A stretch of DNA of 64,000 nt from CALMBW01 sp963779645 (lineage in GTDB: Bacteria > Actinomycetota > CADDZG01 > WHSQ01). Within the stretch, counting starts at the first letter, position 1. Every line of letters starts with the position of its first letter. The translations under genes and the position numbers were made by a program. The stretch covers positions 868,001-932,000 of the forward strand of contig CAVZYX010000005.1 of NCBI GenBank assembly GCA_963779645.1, read 5' to 3'. Of the stretch, positions 40,831 through 49,438 are shown in pieces. The notes beneath the pieces are model-generated. The model was not told the DNA's origin and made no database searches. It saw nothing but the letters and a program-made list of their open reading frames with translations.

Positions 40831-42117
40831 ATGTCCATCGTTGTTGTGGGCCTCAACCATCGGTCGGCCCCTATCTCGCTGCTCGAGAAACTTGCCATCA
40901 ATGATGAGCGGGTCGGCAAAGCGCTGCACCAACTTGCCACCTACGAGCACGTTGTCGAGGGCGTCATCCTTTCAACCTGCAACCGCATCGAGGTCTATGC
41001 CGTTGTCTCGAAGTATCACGCCGGCGCGCAGGACATACGCAACTTCCTGAGCGAGTTCTGCCACGTCGCACCGGAGGATTTCACCGACAGCCTGTACACG
41101 TATCACGACGACTCCGCTATCCGTCATCTTTTCCGTGTGTCCACTGGGATCGACTCGATGGTGATCGGCGAGTCCGAGATCCTCGGTCAGGTACGCCGGG
41201 CTTTCCAGGGTGCCGAAACCGAAGGTCTTGTCCAGCGCTCGCTGGGGGCCGCGTTCCGTCAGGCTTTGCGTGTCGGGAAACGGGCTCGGACGGAAACGGC
41301 TATCGGTCGCAATCCCGTCTCGGTCTCCTCGGCAGCAGTGGATCTCGCTCGCCGAGCGTTTCCAACCACAGGGCTGAGCGGCAAGAAGGTGTTGATCGTC
41401 GGTGCCGGGAAAATGGGTCGTCTCGCGGCTCGAGCTCTGGCCAATGCAGGTGCCACAGACCTCACCGTGGTCAACCGCACTAGTGAACGGGCCGAGGATC
41501 TTGCAGCTGTGTTCGAAGCTAAGACAGAGTCTTTCGAGCGACTGGAAGCTGCGATCGGCGAAGCCGACATCCTCATCTGCTCGACGACGGCTCCCGAAAC
41601 GATCGTCGAAACGGACGTTCTCGAAAGAGTCATGGCGGAACGCGGCGAGGACCGTCCCCTGTTCATCGTTGACATCGCCGTACCTCGCGACGTCGATCCG
41701 GCTGCTTCAGACATCGCCGGAGTGGTGCTGCGCGACATCGATGATCTGAAGGGTGTCGTTGAGGCCGGCTTCGGCAGCCGTATGAACGAGGTCTCGAAGA
41801 TCGAAGACATGATCGCCGGAGAGGTCGAGCGCTTCCTCGAATGGGAACGTTCAACCGAGTACAAACCGACCGCAGCTGCGCTGGTGGCGAAGGCCGACCT
41901 TCTCCGCCGCGTCGAGATGGAACGCATCGCTTCGCATCTGGCCGCGATGACGCCCGAACAGCGAGATGCGGTCGACCACCTTGGTCGCCGCCTGGTGAGC
42001 AAGATCATGCACACGCCGCTATCGAAAGCGCATGACGCAGTTTCTTCGAAGCAGGGCTATCTGTATCTGACCGCCTTGCGCGAGCTCTTCGAGCTCGATG
42101 ATGAACCCAACGACTGA
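40831..42117 (+). CDS. hemA: glutamyl-tRNA reductase
   Basis: The 428-residue enzyme reduces glutamyl-tRNA to glutamate-1-semialdehyde with NADPH, the first committed step of C5 tetrapyrrole synthesis. The catalytic Cys is in LSTCNRIEVYA near residue 49, the substrate region in ESEILGQVRRAF near residue 115, the NADPH-binding motif in VLIVGAGKMGRLAA near residue 188, and the C-terminal dimerisation domain is complete. ATG 40831 has GGAG 5 bases before it. Its end overlaps hemC by 20 bp. Confidence 0.95.
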   Translation: MSIVVVGLNHRSAPISLLEKLAINDERVGKALHQLATYEHVVEGVILSTCNRIEVYAVVSKYHAGAQDIRNFLSEFCHVAPEDFTDSLYTYHDDSAIRHLFRVSTGIDSMVIGESEILGQVRRAFQGAETEGLVQRSLGAAFRQALRVGKRARTETAIGRNPVSVSSAAVDLARRAFPTTGLSGKKVLIVGAGKMGRLAARALANAGATDLTVVNRTSERAEDLAAVFEAKTESFERLEAAIGEADILICSTTAPETIVETDVLERVMAERGEDRPLFIVDIAVPRDVDPAASDIAGVVLRDIDDLKGVVEAGFGSRMNEVSKIEDMIAGEVERFLEWERSTEYKPTAAALVAKADLLRRVEMERIASHLAAMTPEQRDAVDHLGRRLVSKIMHTPLSKAHDAVSSKQGYLYLTALRELFELDDEPND

Positions 42118-43066
42118 TCCTCGATCCTCGCTGGTCATAGCGAGCCGCGGCTCCCGTTTGGCGCTGATACAGACCGAATGGGTCGCCGCCGCACTTCGTA
42201 GTGCCCACCCTGGTATCGAGATCGAGGTCCTAGTCGTGAAGACGACAGGCGATCTCGATCAACGCCCTTTCTCTGAGATAGGAGGCAAGGGCCTGTTCAT
42301 GTCCGAAGTTGAAGGTGCAGTTGCCCGTGGCGAAGCCGACCTCGCGGTGCACTCGGCCAAGGATCTAACCGCTGAACTCGGCGAAGGGTGCGTCCTGGCA
42401 GCCGTGCCTCCCCGAGCCGATGCAAGCGACGTCGTCGTGGGGGGCCAAGGGGAGAGCGGTGAGGAGCGTCTCGGCACGTTGCCTTCGGGAGCCATCGTCG
42501 GCACCTCAAGCATGCGCAGGCGAGCCCTTCTCGCCGAGAACCGTCCCGATCTGAAGGTCTCAGAGTTGCGGGGGAACCTCGATACCCGACTGCGCAAGGT
42601 CGCCGAAGGTGAAGTGGATGTCGCGATCCTCGCAGCGGCCGGGCTGCAGAGACTCGGCACCGACGTTCAGGTCGGTCGTCTCGGAACCGACCATTGGGTG
42701 CCCGCTCCGGGTCAGGGGTTCCTTGCGATCGAGACCCGTGCCGACCATGACACCGTGAGAGATCTCGTCGCTGTACTAGACAATCAGTCCGCGCATGCCG
42801 CTCTACTCGCCGAGCGAGCCTTCGCCGAACGGCTGGAGGGCGGTTGTTCGGTTCCTCTGGGATGCATCGCCCAGGAGATCGATGGCCGACTCGTCATGAC
42901 TGGATACCTCGGACTGCCCGACGGTGCCCGCGCCATGCGCGACAGGATCTCGGGGCCGCTGAAGGATGCCGAAGCGATGGGCCGCGAACTAGCCGAGGCC
43001 ATCATCCTCGGAGGCGGCGACGAGATCCTCGAGGAGCTCAAGTGGGACTCCAACACAAACGGGTAG
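42098..43066 (+). CDS. hemC: porphobilinogen deaminase (hydroxymethylbilane synthase)
   Basis: The 322-residue enzyme joins four porphobilinogens into hydroxymethylbilane. Signatures: ASRGSRLALIQTEWVA near residue 12, LAVHSAKDLTAEL near residue 81 with the catalytic Asp, VGTSSMRRRALL near residue 130, and the dipyrromethane cofactor Cys in LEGGCSVPLG near residue 248. It overlaps hemA by 20 bp and hemD by 25 bp, so the cluster is tightly coupled. Confidence 0.95.
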   Translation: MMNPTTDPRSSLVIASRGSRLALIQTEWVAAALRSAHPGIEIEVLVVKTTGDLDQRPFSEIGGKGLFMSEVEGAVARGEADLAVHSAKDLTAELGEGCVLAAVPPRADASDVVVGGQGESGEERLGTLPSGAIVGTSSMRRRALLAENRPDLKVSELRGNLDTRLRKVAEGEVDVAILAAAGLQRLGTDVQVGRLGTDHWVPAPGQGFLAIETRADHDTVRDLVAVLDNQSAHAALLAERAFAERLEGGCSVPLGCIAQEIDGRLVMTGYLGLPDGARAMRDRISGPLKDAEAMGRELAEAIILGGGDEILEELKWDSNTNG

Positions 43067-43809
43067 TCGTCACGCGACGGCATGCTCAGGCCGGGGGGTT
43101 GACCGAGCTACTGACCGAGCACGGCGCTCTCGTCATCGAACTTCCTACGATCAAGATCGAACCCCCCGACTCGTGGGATGGGGTCGACGACTCGATACGG
43201 AAACTTGCGAGTGGTGGCTTCGATTGGGTGGCCTTCACTTCGACGAATGCCGTCGAGAAGTTCTTCTCCAGACTTGGGTGCGTGCCGGATGAAGTGTTCA
43301 AGACGACGAAGATCGCAGCCGTCGGCACGTCGACGCGTGAACTCCTCGAGGAGCGGGGTGTCAAGGTCGATGTCACGCCCACGAACTTCACGGCCGAGGC
43401 ACTGGCAACCGCTCTGGGGCGCGGTGACGGAACGATCCTTCTTCCGAGAGCGGCCGAGGTGCCGGTGACGATGGTCGATGTTCTCAAGGGGGCGGGCTGG
43501 CAACCTCATGAGGTGGTCGCTTACAAGACCTTGCCGGCCGATCGGGGGGAAGCGGCCGATGAAGTGCTAGCCGGTCGTTTCGATGTGGTGACTTTCACCA
43601 GTGCCTCGACTGCGAAGGGATTCGTAGGGATGCTGGGCGATCCCGGCCCCCTCGGCCTCGCTCCTGGGGATAAAGCGGCCGGCAAGCTGGTGGGGTGCCT
43701 CGGCCCAGTAACGGCTGAGGAATGCGACCGGTTGGGCCTGCGGGTGGACGTGGTCGCTGAAGAACATACGGCTGCCGGACTCGTTGCTGCCCTGACGATG
43801 GCAACATAG
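43042..43809 (+). CDS. hemD: uroporphyrinogen-III synthase
   Basis: The 255-residue protein closes and inverts ring D of hydroxymethylbilane. It starts VGLQHKRVVVTRR at a GTG with GAGGAG 7 bases upstream, inside the end of hemC. HemD-type signatures are weak as usual, but TSTNAVEKFF near residue 70, AAVGTSTRELLEERG and VTFTSASTAKGFV near residue 183 are recognisable. The expected position between hemC and hemB supports the call. Confidence 0.9.
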   Translation: MGLQHKRVVVTRRHAQAGGLTELLTEHGALVIELPTIKIEPPDSWDGVDDSIRKLASGGFDWVAFTSTNAVEKFFSRLGCVPDEVFKTTKIAAVGTSTRELLEERGVKVDVTPTNFTAEALATALGRGDGTILLPRAAEVPVTMVDVLKGAGWQPHEVVAYKTLPADRGEAADEVLAGRFDVVTFTSASTAKGFVGMLGDPGPLGLAPGDKAAGKLVGCLGPVTAEECDRLGLRVDVVAEEHTAAGLVAALTMAT

Positions 43810-43813
43810 ACGG

Positions 43814-44791
43814 ATGCCTTCCTTCCCCGAGCAACGAGGTCGACGCCTGCGCAGGACCCCAGGTCTGCGCCGCGCCTTCGCCGAAACCAGGGTGGGTCCG
43901 TCTGATCTCATCGCTCCACTCTTCGTGAAGGAGGGCATCACCGACGCCGTGCCGGTCGGTTCCATGCCGGGGCAGTATCAGCACACGCTCGAATCCCTTG
44001 TGAAGGAGGCGGCCGAATTGGCCGGTCGCGGAGTAGCGGGGGTGCTTCTGTTCGGGATACCAACACGCAAGGACGAGCGCGGCAGCGAGGCTGTGAATCC
44101 CGATGGGATCGTGCAGCGGGGGCTCCGAGCACTTAAGACGGAACTCGGCGATGACTTCGTAGTGGTTGCAGACCTCTGCTTGTGCGAGTACACGGATCAT
44201 GGTCACTGCGGCATCCTCGACGGTGAGCGCGTGGACAACGACGAGACGATCGAGGCATACGGACGGATCGCCGTTGCTCAGGCGGACGCCGGAGCCGACG
44301 TGATCGCGCCTTCCGGGATGATGGACGGACAGGTGGCCGAGATACGCGCAGCGCTCGATCTCTCCGGACACAGCGAGGTTCCGATCCTCGCTTACGCGAC
44401 CAAGTTCGCATCTAGTTTCTACGGACCCTTTCGCGAAGCCGCCGAAGGTTCTCCCCAGTTCGGCGACCGACGTTCCTATCAGCAAGACCCGCCGAACATC
44501 GAAGAGTCGCTGCGCGAAGCTGCGCTCGATATCGATGAGGGCGCCGACGCGGTGATGGTCAAGCCGGCGATCGCGTATCTCGATGTCGTGCGTGCAGTGA
44601 AGCAATCCTTCGGGGTTCCCACCGCGGCCTACAACGTCTCCGGCGAGTACTCCATGCTGATGGCGGCCGCTGAGAAGGGCTGGATCGACGAACGTGCGGC
44701 CACGCTCGAGGTTCTCACTTCGATCAAGCGAGCCGGCGCCGATCTGATCATCACGTATCACGCTAAGAAGGGCGCCGAGTGGCTGGCGTGA
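43814..44791 (+). CDS. hemB: delta-aminolevulinic acid dehydratase (porphobilinogen synthase)
   Basis: The 325-residue enzyme condenses two 5-aminolevulinates to porphobilinogen. It carries the zinc-type metal site VADLCLCEYTDHGHCG (three Cys) near residue 119 and both Schiff-base Lys motifs: YATKFASSFYGPFREA near residue 195 and ADAVMVKPAIAYLD near residue 247. The zinc site contrasts with magnesium-type enzymes. It overlaps hemL by four bases. Confidence 0.95.
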   Translation: MPSFPEQRGRRLRRTPGLRRAFAETRVGPSDLIAPLFVKEGITDAVPVGSMPGQYQHTLESLVKEAAELAGRGVAGVLLFGIPTRKDERGSEAVNPDGIVQRGLRALKTELGDDFVVVADLCLCEYTDHGHCGILDGERVDNDETIEAYGRIAVAQADAGADVIAPSGMMDGQVAEIRAALDLSGHSEVPILAYATKFASSFYGPFREAAEGSPQFGDRRSYQQDPPNIEESLREAALDIDEGADAVMVKPAIAYLDVVRAVKQSFGVPTAAYNVSGEYSMLMAAAEKGWIDERAATLEVLTSIKRAGADLIITYHAKKGAEWLA

Positions 44792-46074
44792 GCCGCGATC
44801 GTTCCAACGAACTCTTCAAGAAAGCGCAAGGTCTCATCCCAGGGGGTGTGAACTCTCCTGTCCGCTCGTTCGACGCGGTCGACACGGATCCGTTCTTCGT
44901 TGCGAGTGCCTCGGGAGCCCACATCACGGACGCCGACGGCAACGACTACCTCGACTTCGTTCAGAGCTGGGGAGCCTTGCTGTTCGGGCACGCGCACCCG
45001 ACGATCGTCGAGGCCGTTACCAACGCCGCAGCCAAAGGAACGAGCTTCGGAACTCCAGCAGAGATCGAAGTGGAGCTGGCGGAGCTTGTGGTCGATCTGG
45101 TGCCGAACATCGACAAGGTCAGGTTCGTGTCGTCAGGCACCGAAGCGGCCATGACCGCCGTACGACTGGCGCGTGGTGCAACGGGTCGGTCGAAGATCCT
45201 GAAGTTCGCGGGCTGCTACCACGGCCATCTCGATGCGCTTCTCGTGGATGCCGGTTCAGGGGTAGCGACCCTCGGGGTTCCGGGTACCGCCGGTGTCACC
45301 GAGGGGCAGACACGCGACACCATCGTCGCTACCTACAACGACATCACCTCGGTGGAGGCCGCTCTCGATGAGCATGGCAATGATCTGGCGGCGATCCTCG
45401 TGGAACCCGTCGCGGCGAACATGGGTCTGGTTCTGCCCGAGGCGGGTTTCTTGAAGGCCCTCCGCGAACTCGCCGATTCTGCCGGTGCATTGCTGGTTTT
45501 CGACGAGGTGATCACGGGCTTCCGGCTCGGCCCTGGGGGTGCACAAGGGCGTTTCGGGGTCAAAGCCGATCTCGTCTTGTTGGGCAAGATCCTCGGCTCG
45601 GGCCTGCCCGTCGGAGCCGTCGCCGGTTCGTCGGACCTGATGGACAACCTGGCTCCCGTTGGGCCGGTGTACCAAGCCGGGACACTCTCAGGGAATCCTC
45701 TGGCGATGGCCGCGGGCCGTGCGGCCCTAACCATGATCAAGGACGACCCAGCGATCTTCGACAAGCTGCAAGAAACAGCGCGCTCTCTCGTTCGAGGCTT
45801 AGTGGATGCGGCCGATCACGCCGAGATCCCGATGGTGGCATCGGCGGTCGGAGGACTCGCCGGTTTCTTCTTCGCGAACGAGGACGTGCTCAACTACTCG
45901 GAGGCCTCGGCGACCGAGGCCGATCCCTACTCGCGTTTCTTCCGCGGCATGCTCTTCCACGGCATCTACTTCCCACCGTCACGCTTCGAGGCCCTGTTCC
46001 TCTCTACGGCCCACACGGAGGAACACATAGACCAAGTAGCCGCCGCCGCCCGCACCGTCTTCACGACCCCCTAA
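44788..46074 (+). CDS. hemL: glutamate-1-semialdehyde 2,1-aminomutase
   Basis: The 428-residue PLP enzyme converts glutamate-1-semialdehyde to 5-aminolevulinate. Diagnostic stretches: AQGLIPGGVNSPVRSF near residue 12, VSSGTEAAMTAVRLARG near residue 114, CYHGHLDALL near residue 140 and the PLP-Lys region LLGKILGSGLPVGA near residue 266. A GTG at 44788 overlapping the hemB stop is preferred over one three codons earlier. It is the last gene of the rex-hem operon and is followed by a copy of the dispersed repeat. Confidence 0.94.
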   Translation: MSRDRSNELFKKAQGLIPGGVNSPVRSFDAVDTDPFFVASASGAHITDADGNDYLDFVQSWGALLFGHAHPTIVEAVTNAAAKGTSFGTPAEIEVELAELVVDLVPNIDKVRFVSSGTEAAMTAVRLARGATGRSKILKFAGCYHGHLDALLVDAGSGVATLGVPGTAGVTEGQTRDTIVATYNDITSVEAALDEHGNDLAAILVEPVAANMGLVLPEAGFLKALRELADSAGALLVFDEVITGFRLGPGGAQGRFGVKADLVLLGKILGSGLPVGAVAGSSDLMDNLAPVGPVYQAGTLSGNPLAMAAGRAALTMIKDDPAIFDKLQETARSLVRGLVDAADHAEIPMVASAVGGLAGFFFANEDVLNYSEASATEADPYSRFFRGMLFHGIYFPPSRFEALFLSTAHTEEHIDQVAAAARTVFTTP

Positions 46075-46077
46075 CGC

Positions 46078-46149
46078 TTTTCTACTCAAAGCAGATTGAC
46101 TATTTCAGCCTCCTTCGCCACGGAATGCATGCTGTGTCGCCAAGCATCT
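46078..46149 (+). repeat. third copy of the ~70-bp dispersed element
   Basis: TTTTCTACTCAAAGCAG, then GACTATTTCA and TTCGCCACGGAA, match the left arm at 13686 at about 41 of 47 bases, in the same order and spacing. It starts 3 bp after the hemL stop and occupies the space before the ArsR promoter. Unlike the pair at 13.7 kb it is single and lacks the perfect hairpin. Confidence 0.65.
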
Positions 46150-46158
46150 ATCCTTAAG

Positions 46159-46188
46159 TTGACACTTAGATAAGTGAGTGCTTAGATA
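46159..46188 (+). promoter_or_regulatory. promoter and operator of the ArsR operon
   Basis: TTGACA (46159-46164) and TAGATA (46183-46188) are spaced 18 bases. The palindrome CACTTA-GA-TAAGTG and a repeated CTTAGATA lie in the spacer and -10 region, a typical ArsR/SmtB-type operator. The ATG of the regulator is 5 bases after the -10 box, giving a leaderless mRNA. Confidence 0.7.
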
Positions 46189-46193
46189 TATGG

Positions 46194-46523
46194 ATGGAAG
46201 CTGCCCTCAGGGCCTTGGCGGAGCCCAATCGCCGTCGCATCCTCACGTTGGTGAAAGATGGCGAATTGACCGTTGGAGAGATCGCGTCTCGCTTCGAGGT
46301 GTCCGGCCCTGCGATCTCTCAGCATCTCAAGGTTCTGAAGGAGGCAGGGCTCGTGGACGAACGTCGCGAGGGAACTCGCCGCTTCTATTCGGTGCGTAGA
46401 GAAGGATTCGAGGACGTCCGAGGGTTCTTCGAGGACTTCTGGGCCGTGGGATTGCAGCGGCTGAAGTACGCGGCTGAGGCGGAGGAGCGAAAGCAGAGGA
46501 GGAGCCGTGGTCGTAGAAAGTAG
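46194..46523 (+). CDS. ArsR-family transcriptional regulator
   Basis: The 109-residue winged-helix repressor has the ArsR core LRALAEPNRRRILTLVKDG with recognition helix VSGPAISQHLKVLKEAGLV and wing RREGTRRFYSV, then a basic tail. No metal-binding Cys pair (ELCVCDL type) is present, so it is the SRPBCC-associated type rather than a metal sensor. It overlaps the SRPBCC gene by 17 bp and is probably autoregulated through the palindrome in its promoter. Confidence 0.92.
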   Translation: MEAALRALAEPNRRRILTLVKDGELTVGEIASRFEVSGPAISQHLKVLKEAGLVDERREGTRRFYSVRREGFEDVRGFFEDFWAVGLQRLKYAAEAEERKQRRSRGRRK

Positions 46524-46977
46524 CGTCGGAGAACAGGTCGTCGTCGAGGTTCTTGTCGAGGCGACGCCGGAGACGATCTTTCCGTTTTTCACGGACCCCG
46601 AGAAGATGACCCGCTGGAAGGGAATGTCCGCGGCCCTGGACCCCCGGCCGGGTGGTGAGTATCGCTGCCAGGTCACGCCGCGATCACTCGCACTGGGGGA
46701 GTACCTCGAAGTCGACCCTCCGAAGCGCGTGGTGTTCACTTTCGGCTGGGAGACTGAGGAGGGAGTGCCCCCCGGCTCCAGCACTGTTGAGATCACGCTC
46801 GAGCCTCAGGGCGCGAGCACACTCGTGCGCCTGATCCACGGCGGGCTGGGAGACGAGCATCGAGAGCAGCACGCCGTGGGCTGGGTCCATTTCTTCGAGC
46901 GACTGGCCGTGGCCGCAGCAGGCGGCGATCCCGGCCCCGACCCTTGGGCACAACCAGACGCAACACCGCCAGGCTAA
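46507..46977 (+). CDS. SRPBCC (AHSA1-like) domain protein
   Basis: The 156-residue protein has the START/SRPBCC ligand-pocket fold: VEVLVEATPETIFPFFTDPE near residue 12, RWKGM, RPGGEYRC near residue 47 and the C-terminal helix GWVHFFERL. Pairing with an ArsR regulator is very common. Ligand is unknown; Aha1-like chaperone function should not be assumed. It is followed 15 bp later by a VOC-family gene. Confidence 0.85.
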   Translation: MVVESSVGEQVVVEVLVEATPETIFPFFTDPEKMTRWKGMSAALDPRPGGEYRCQVTPRSLALGEYLEVDPPKRVVFTFGWETEEGVPPGSSTVEITLEPQGASTLVRLIHGGLGDEHREQHAVGWVHFFERLAVAAAGGDPGPDPWAQPDATPPG

Positions 46978-46992
46978 GGAAAGGATGACTGA

Positions 46993-47340
46993 ATGGGTAA
47001 TCCGATCGTCCATTTCGAGATCGCGCACCAGGATGCACCAGCACTACACGAGTTCTATTCGGGGATCTTCGAGTGGAGCGTCGATACCGACAACCCGATG
47101 GGTTACGGGATGGTCAACACGGGAGACGCGGTTCAGGGAGGCATCGGCGGCGTGCCCGACGCGAGTTACCCCGGGCACCTGACCTTCTACGTGCAGGTGG
47201 CCGACATCGACTCGAAGTTGCAAGAGATCGAGAAGGCCGGTGGCAAGGTAGCGATGCCGAAGATGGCGATCCCCGGTGGTCCGATGATCGCTCACTTCCT
47301 GGACCCGGCGGGGCACTTGGTCGGATTGACCGAAGGCTAG
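46993..47340 (+). CDS. VOC-superfamily protein (glyoxalase/bleomycin resistance type)
   Basis: The 115-residue protein is a single-unit VOC fold: IVHFEIAHQDAPALHEFYSG at the N-terminus, then YVQVADIDSKLQEIEKAGGK and FLDPAGHLVGL. The His/Glu positions that bind metal in this family are plausible (H in VHFEI, H in DPAGH). Substrate is unknown. It is the third gene of the ArsR operon. Confidence 0.87.
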   Translation: MGNPIVHFEIAHQDAPALHEFYSGIFEWSVDTDNPMGYGMVNTGDAVQGGIGGVPDASYPGHLTFYVQVADIDSKLQEIEKAGGKVAMPKMAIPGGPMIAHFLDPAGHLVGLTEG

Positions 47341-47344
47341 CGGC

Positions 47345-48490
47345 TTAGCCGAGGGCTTTCGTTAGGTCGGCCCAGAGGTCTTCGAGAGCTTCGCAACCGA
47401 CGCTCATCCTGATGAGGGCGGGGTCAGTCGCTTCCTCTCCCTCCCAGCGTGCGCGGCGTTCCATACTGGTTTCGATCCCGCCGAGGCTCGTCGCATGCAC
47501 GATCAACTCGGTGCTTTCGCAAACCTTTTCTGCAGCTTCCGCGCCGCCCGCGACAACGAAGCAGAGCATCGCTCCTGGACCTTTCATCTGTTGCGCAGCC
47601 AGAGCATGAGCCGGATGAGTGTCGAGGCCGGGGTAGACGACGCTTTCGATGTTCGGATGTTCCGACAGTCGCTGCGCGAGCCCCATCGCGTTCGCCTGCG
47701 CGCGATCCATGCGTACGGACAACGTGCGGAGGCCTCTCAATGCGAGGAACACCTCTAGAGGGCCGGGGATGGCACCTCCTAGTGTTCGCTTCTCGAGCAG
47801 GCGCACGTACCAATCGTCGTCGGAGGTGATCGTTAACCCCATGATCACGTCGGAGTGACCGGAGATGAACTTCGTTGCCGAGTGCAGAACGATGTCGGCC
47901 CCGAGTTCAAGAGGTCGTTGTAGGTAAGGAGTCGCGAAGGTGCTGTCGACGACGACCTCTACCCCCAGCCGATGCGCTTCTTGAGAGAGCATCGCGATAT
48001 CGGCGATCGAGAGCATTGGATTGGTCGGCGACTCGAGCCACAGAAGTGCGGCCCCCTCACACGCGTCGATCACGCTCGGCGTATCCGTTACGTCGATCAG
48101 TTCGAAGGTCAGTGTTCCCTTGGCAGCCATAACTTCCAATTGCTTGCGCGTTCCGCCATACGCATCGCGCGAGGCGATGACCTTCGAACTGAGTGGGAGC
48201 GAGTCGAGGATCGCGGTTACGGCTCCCATCCCAGACGAGAAGGCGAGGGCCCGGCCCCCTTCGAGCGCTCCGATCGCCTCTTCGAACGCGGTCCACGTCG
48301 GATTCTCGCTGCGTCCGTAGAGCACACCCGGACCCTGGCGGTAGATAGATGCAAGAACGGGCGGCACGTTGGTCGGCTGCCCCGGCCCGTCTGACCCTCG
48401 TCCTGCATGGATCGAGATGGTTGCCGGGTCGAGCCCTTGCCACGTGGTGTCCTGGGCCGGTAGTTCGGGGATCTCTCCGCGCTCGCTCAC
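47345..48490 (-). CDS. Cys/Met metabolism PLP-dependent enzyme (trans-sulfuration family)
   Basis: The 381-residue protein belongs to the cystathionine gamma-synthase/beta-lyase family. It has the signatures YGRSENPTWTAFEEAIGALE near residue 58, AFSSGMGAVTAI near residue 81, and the PLP-Lys motif LHSATKFISGHSDVIMG near residue 206. Whether it makes or breaks cystathionine, or acts as methionine gamma-lyase, is not decided by sequence. GTG start at 48490 with TAATCT 6 bases upstream. Confidence 0.87.
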   Translation of the reverse strand: MSERGEIPELPAQDTTWQGLDPATISIHAGRGSDGPGQPTNVPPVLASIYRQGPGVLYGRSENPTWTAFEEAIGALEGGRALAFSSGMGAVTAILDSLPLSSKVIASRDAYGGTRKQLEVMAAKGTLTFELIDVTDTPSVIDACEGAALLWLESPTNPMLSIADIAMLSQEAHRLGVEVVVDSTFATPYLQRPLELGADIVLHSATKFISGHSDVIMGLTITSDDDWYVRLLEKRTLGGAIPGPLEVFLALRGLRTLSVRMDRAQANAMGLAQRLSEHPNIESVVYPGLDTHPAHALAAQQMKGPGAMLCFVVAGGAEAAEKVCESTELIVHATSLGGIETSMERRARWEGEEATDPALIRMSVGCEALEDLWADLTKALG

Positions 48491-48509
48491 ACCATCAGAT
48501 TAAGGGGAG

Positions 48510-48575
48510 TGGGATGCCGAAGGCATCCCATCTAGAAAATTGGGTTCGGCGGTTTTTCGAATCCCATTTTGGGTT
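48510..48575 (-). terminator. tandem hairpins ending the bc-complex operon
   Basis: TGGGATGCC-TTC-GGCATCCCA (48510-48530, read on the minus strand) is a perfect 9-bp stem, followed by ACTCCCCTTAAT. Just upstream, an AAAATGGGATTCG/CGAACCCAATTTT stem with small bulges spans about 48535-48575. Together they lie immediately after the last gene of the respiratory operon and before the PLP-enzyme promoter. Confidence 0.7.
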
Positions 48576-48765
48576 AGCGCTCGCGGCCGAGGATGATCCA
48601 CATGACCACTACGGTCAGGATCAGCATCACGGTGAAGAGGATGAAGGCAACGCCACCCTCCCGACCGGCGTTGACACCGTTCGTGCAGCTCGGAAGGAGA
48701 GCCAGGAGAATCGCGCCGAGGCCCAGTCGTGCTCTGTTCAACCGTCGACCAGGGTCTCTACGCAT
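48574..48765 (-). CDS. 63-residue lipoprotein-like membrane peptide
   Basis: The product has an N-terminal signal-like segment (LGLGAILLALLPSC) with a possible lipobox and a C-terminal transmembrane helix (VAFILFTVMLILTVVVMWIIL). It is the last gene of the bc-complex operon and overlaps the previous gene by 8 bp. A small accessory subunit of the cytochrome complex is a fair inference; the family is not recognised. Confidence 0.65.
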   Translation of the reverse strand: MRRDPGRRLNRARLGLGAILLALLPSCTNGVNAGREGGVAFILFTVMLILTVVVMWIILGRER

Positions 48766-49438
48766 CTGCCTTTTCCTTCTCTTTCAGCGAGCGCTTCTCC
48801 ATCCGGCTTAGCAGCACCAGATGTCCGGCCAGCAGCACGAAGGTTCCGGCTGCGATCATCCGGGCAGGGCCGCTCGGGTTACCGGGGTCGTAATCCATCA
48901 CGATGTAGATCGGTGGGCCACCCTCGCCCTCGGTTGCTTCGAGCCCTTCGAGAGCGATCATCCCGTACAGCGTGCCGCCTCGTTCGAGCAAGCGCGTCGA
49001 CTCTGCAACTACCCCGACCAAACTGGGGTCTTCGTAGTCGCTGATCGTTCCGTCTTCGATAGCTGTGGCGACATAGTCCGTGGAAGAAGACTCAAGGTCG
49101 CTCGCGGCAGCGTCGCCTTCTTCGGGCACTTCCCAATCACCATCGGGATACTCAGCAGACGCTTCGAAGCCGAGTGATGCAAGGTCGGTGCTGATGTCGA
49201 CAGGGTTCCACTCGGGAAGATCCCCGACGGGACCCAAAGGCGTGCCGTAGGACCACACCAAGGCCATCATCAGCGTGAAGCTGAGGGTGACGCTGGCCGT
49301 GATCATGTAGGCAAGTCGTGCTCCCATCACCAAAGACATCAGCAGGAAGACACTGCCTACGAAGACGATGATCGATGAGATGAAGGCTGCCGAACCGGCG
49401 GCGAAGGTTTCGGTGAGCTCTACAGCTGCGAATTCCAT
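48758..49438 (-). CDS. membrane protein in the bc-complex operon
   Basis: The 226-residue protein has two N-terminal helices (about residues 18-36 and 43-64), a long acidic extracytoplasmic domain (65-190) with many Asp/Glu/Gly, and a C-terminal helix (MIAAGTFVLLAGHLVLLSRM). No heme or Fe-S motif is present. It overlaps the diheme cytochrome c gene by one base and is thus probably an accessory subunit of the reductase; function unknown. Confidence 0.7.
   Translation of the reverse strand: MEFAAVELTETFAAGSAAFISSIIVFVGSVFLLMSLVMGARLAYMITASVTLSFTLMMALVWSYGTPLGPVGDLPEWNPVDISTDLASLGFEASAEYPDGDWEVPEEGDAAASDLESSSTDYVATAIEDGTISDYEDPSLVGVVAESTRLLERGGTLYGMIALEGLEATEGEGGPPIYIVMDYDPGNPSGPARMIAAGTFVLLAGHLVLLSRMEKRSLKEKEKADA

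Noticed and set aside
43595..44761. A 388-codon frame antisense to hemD/hemB
   Set aside because: Opposite well-conserved heme genes with no recognisable motifs; a frame shadow.
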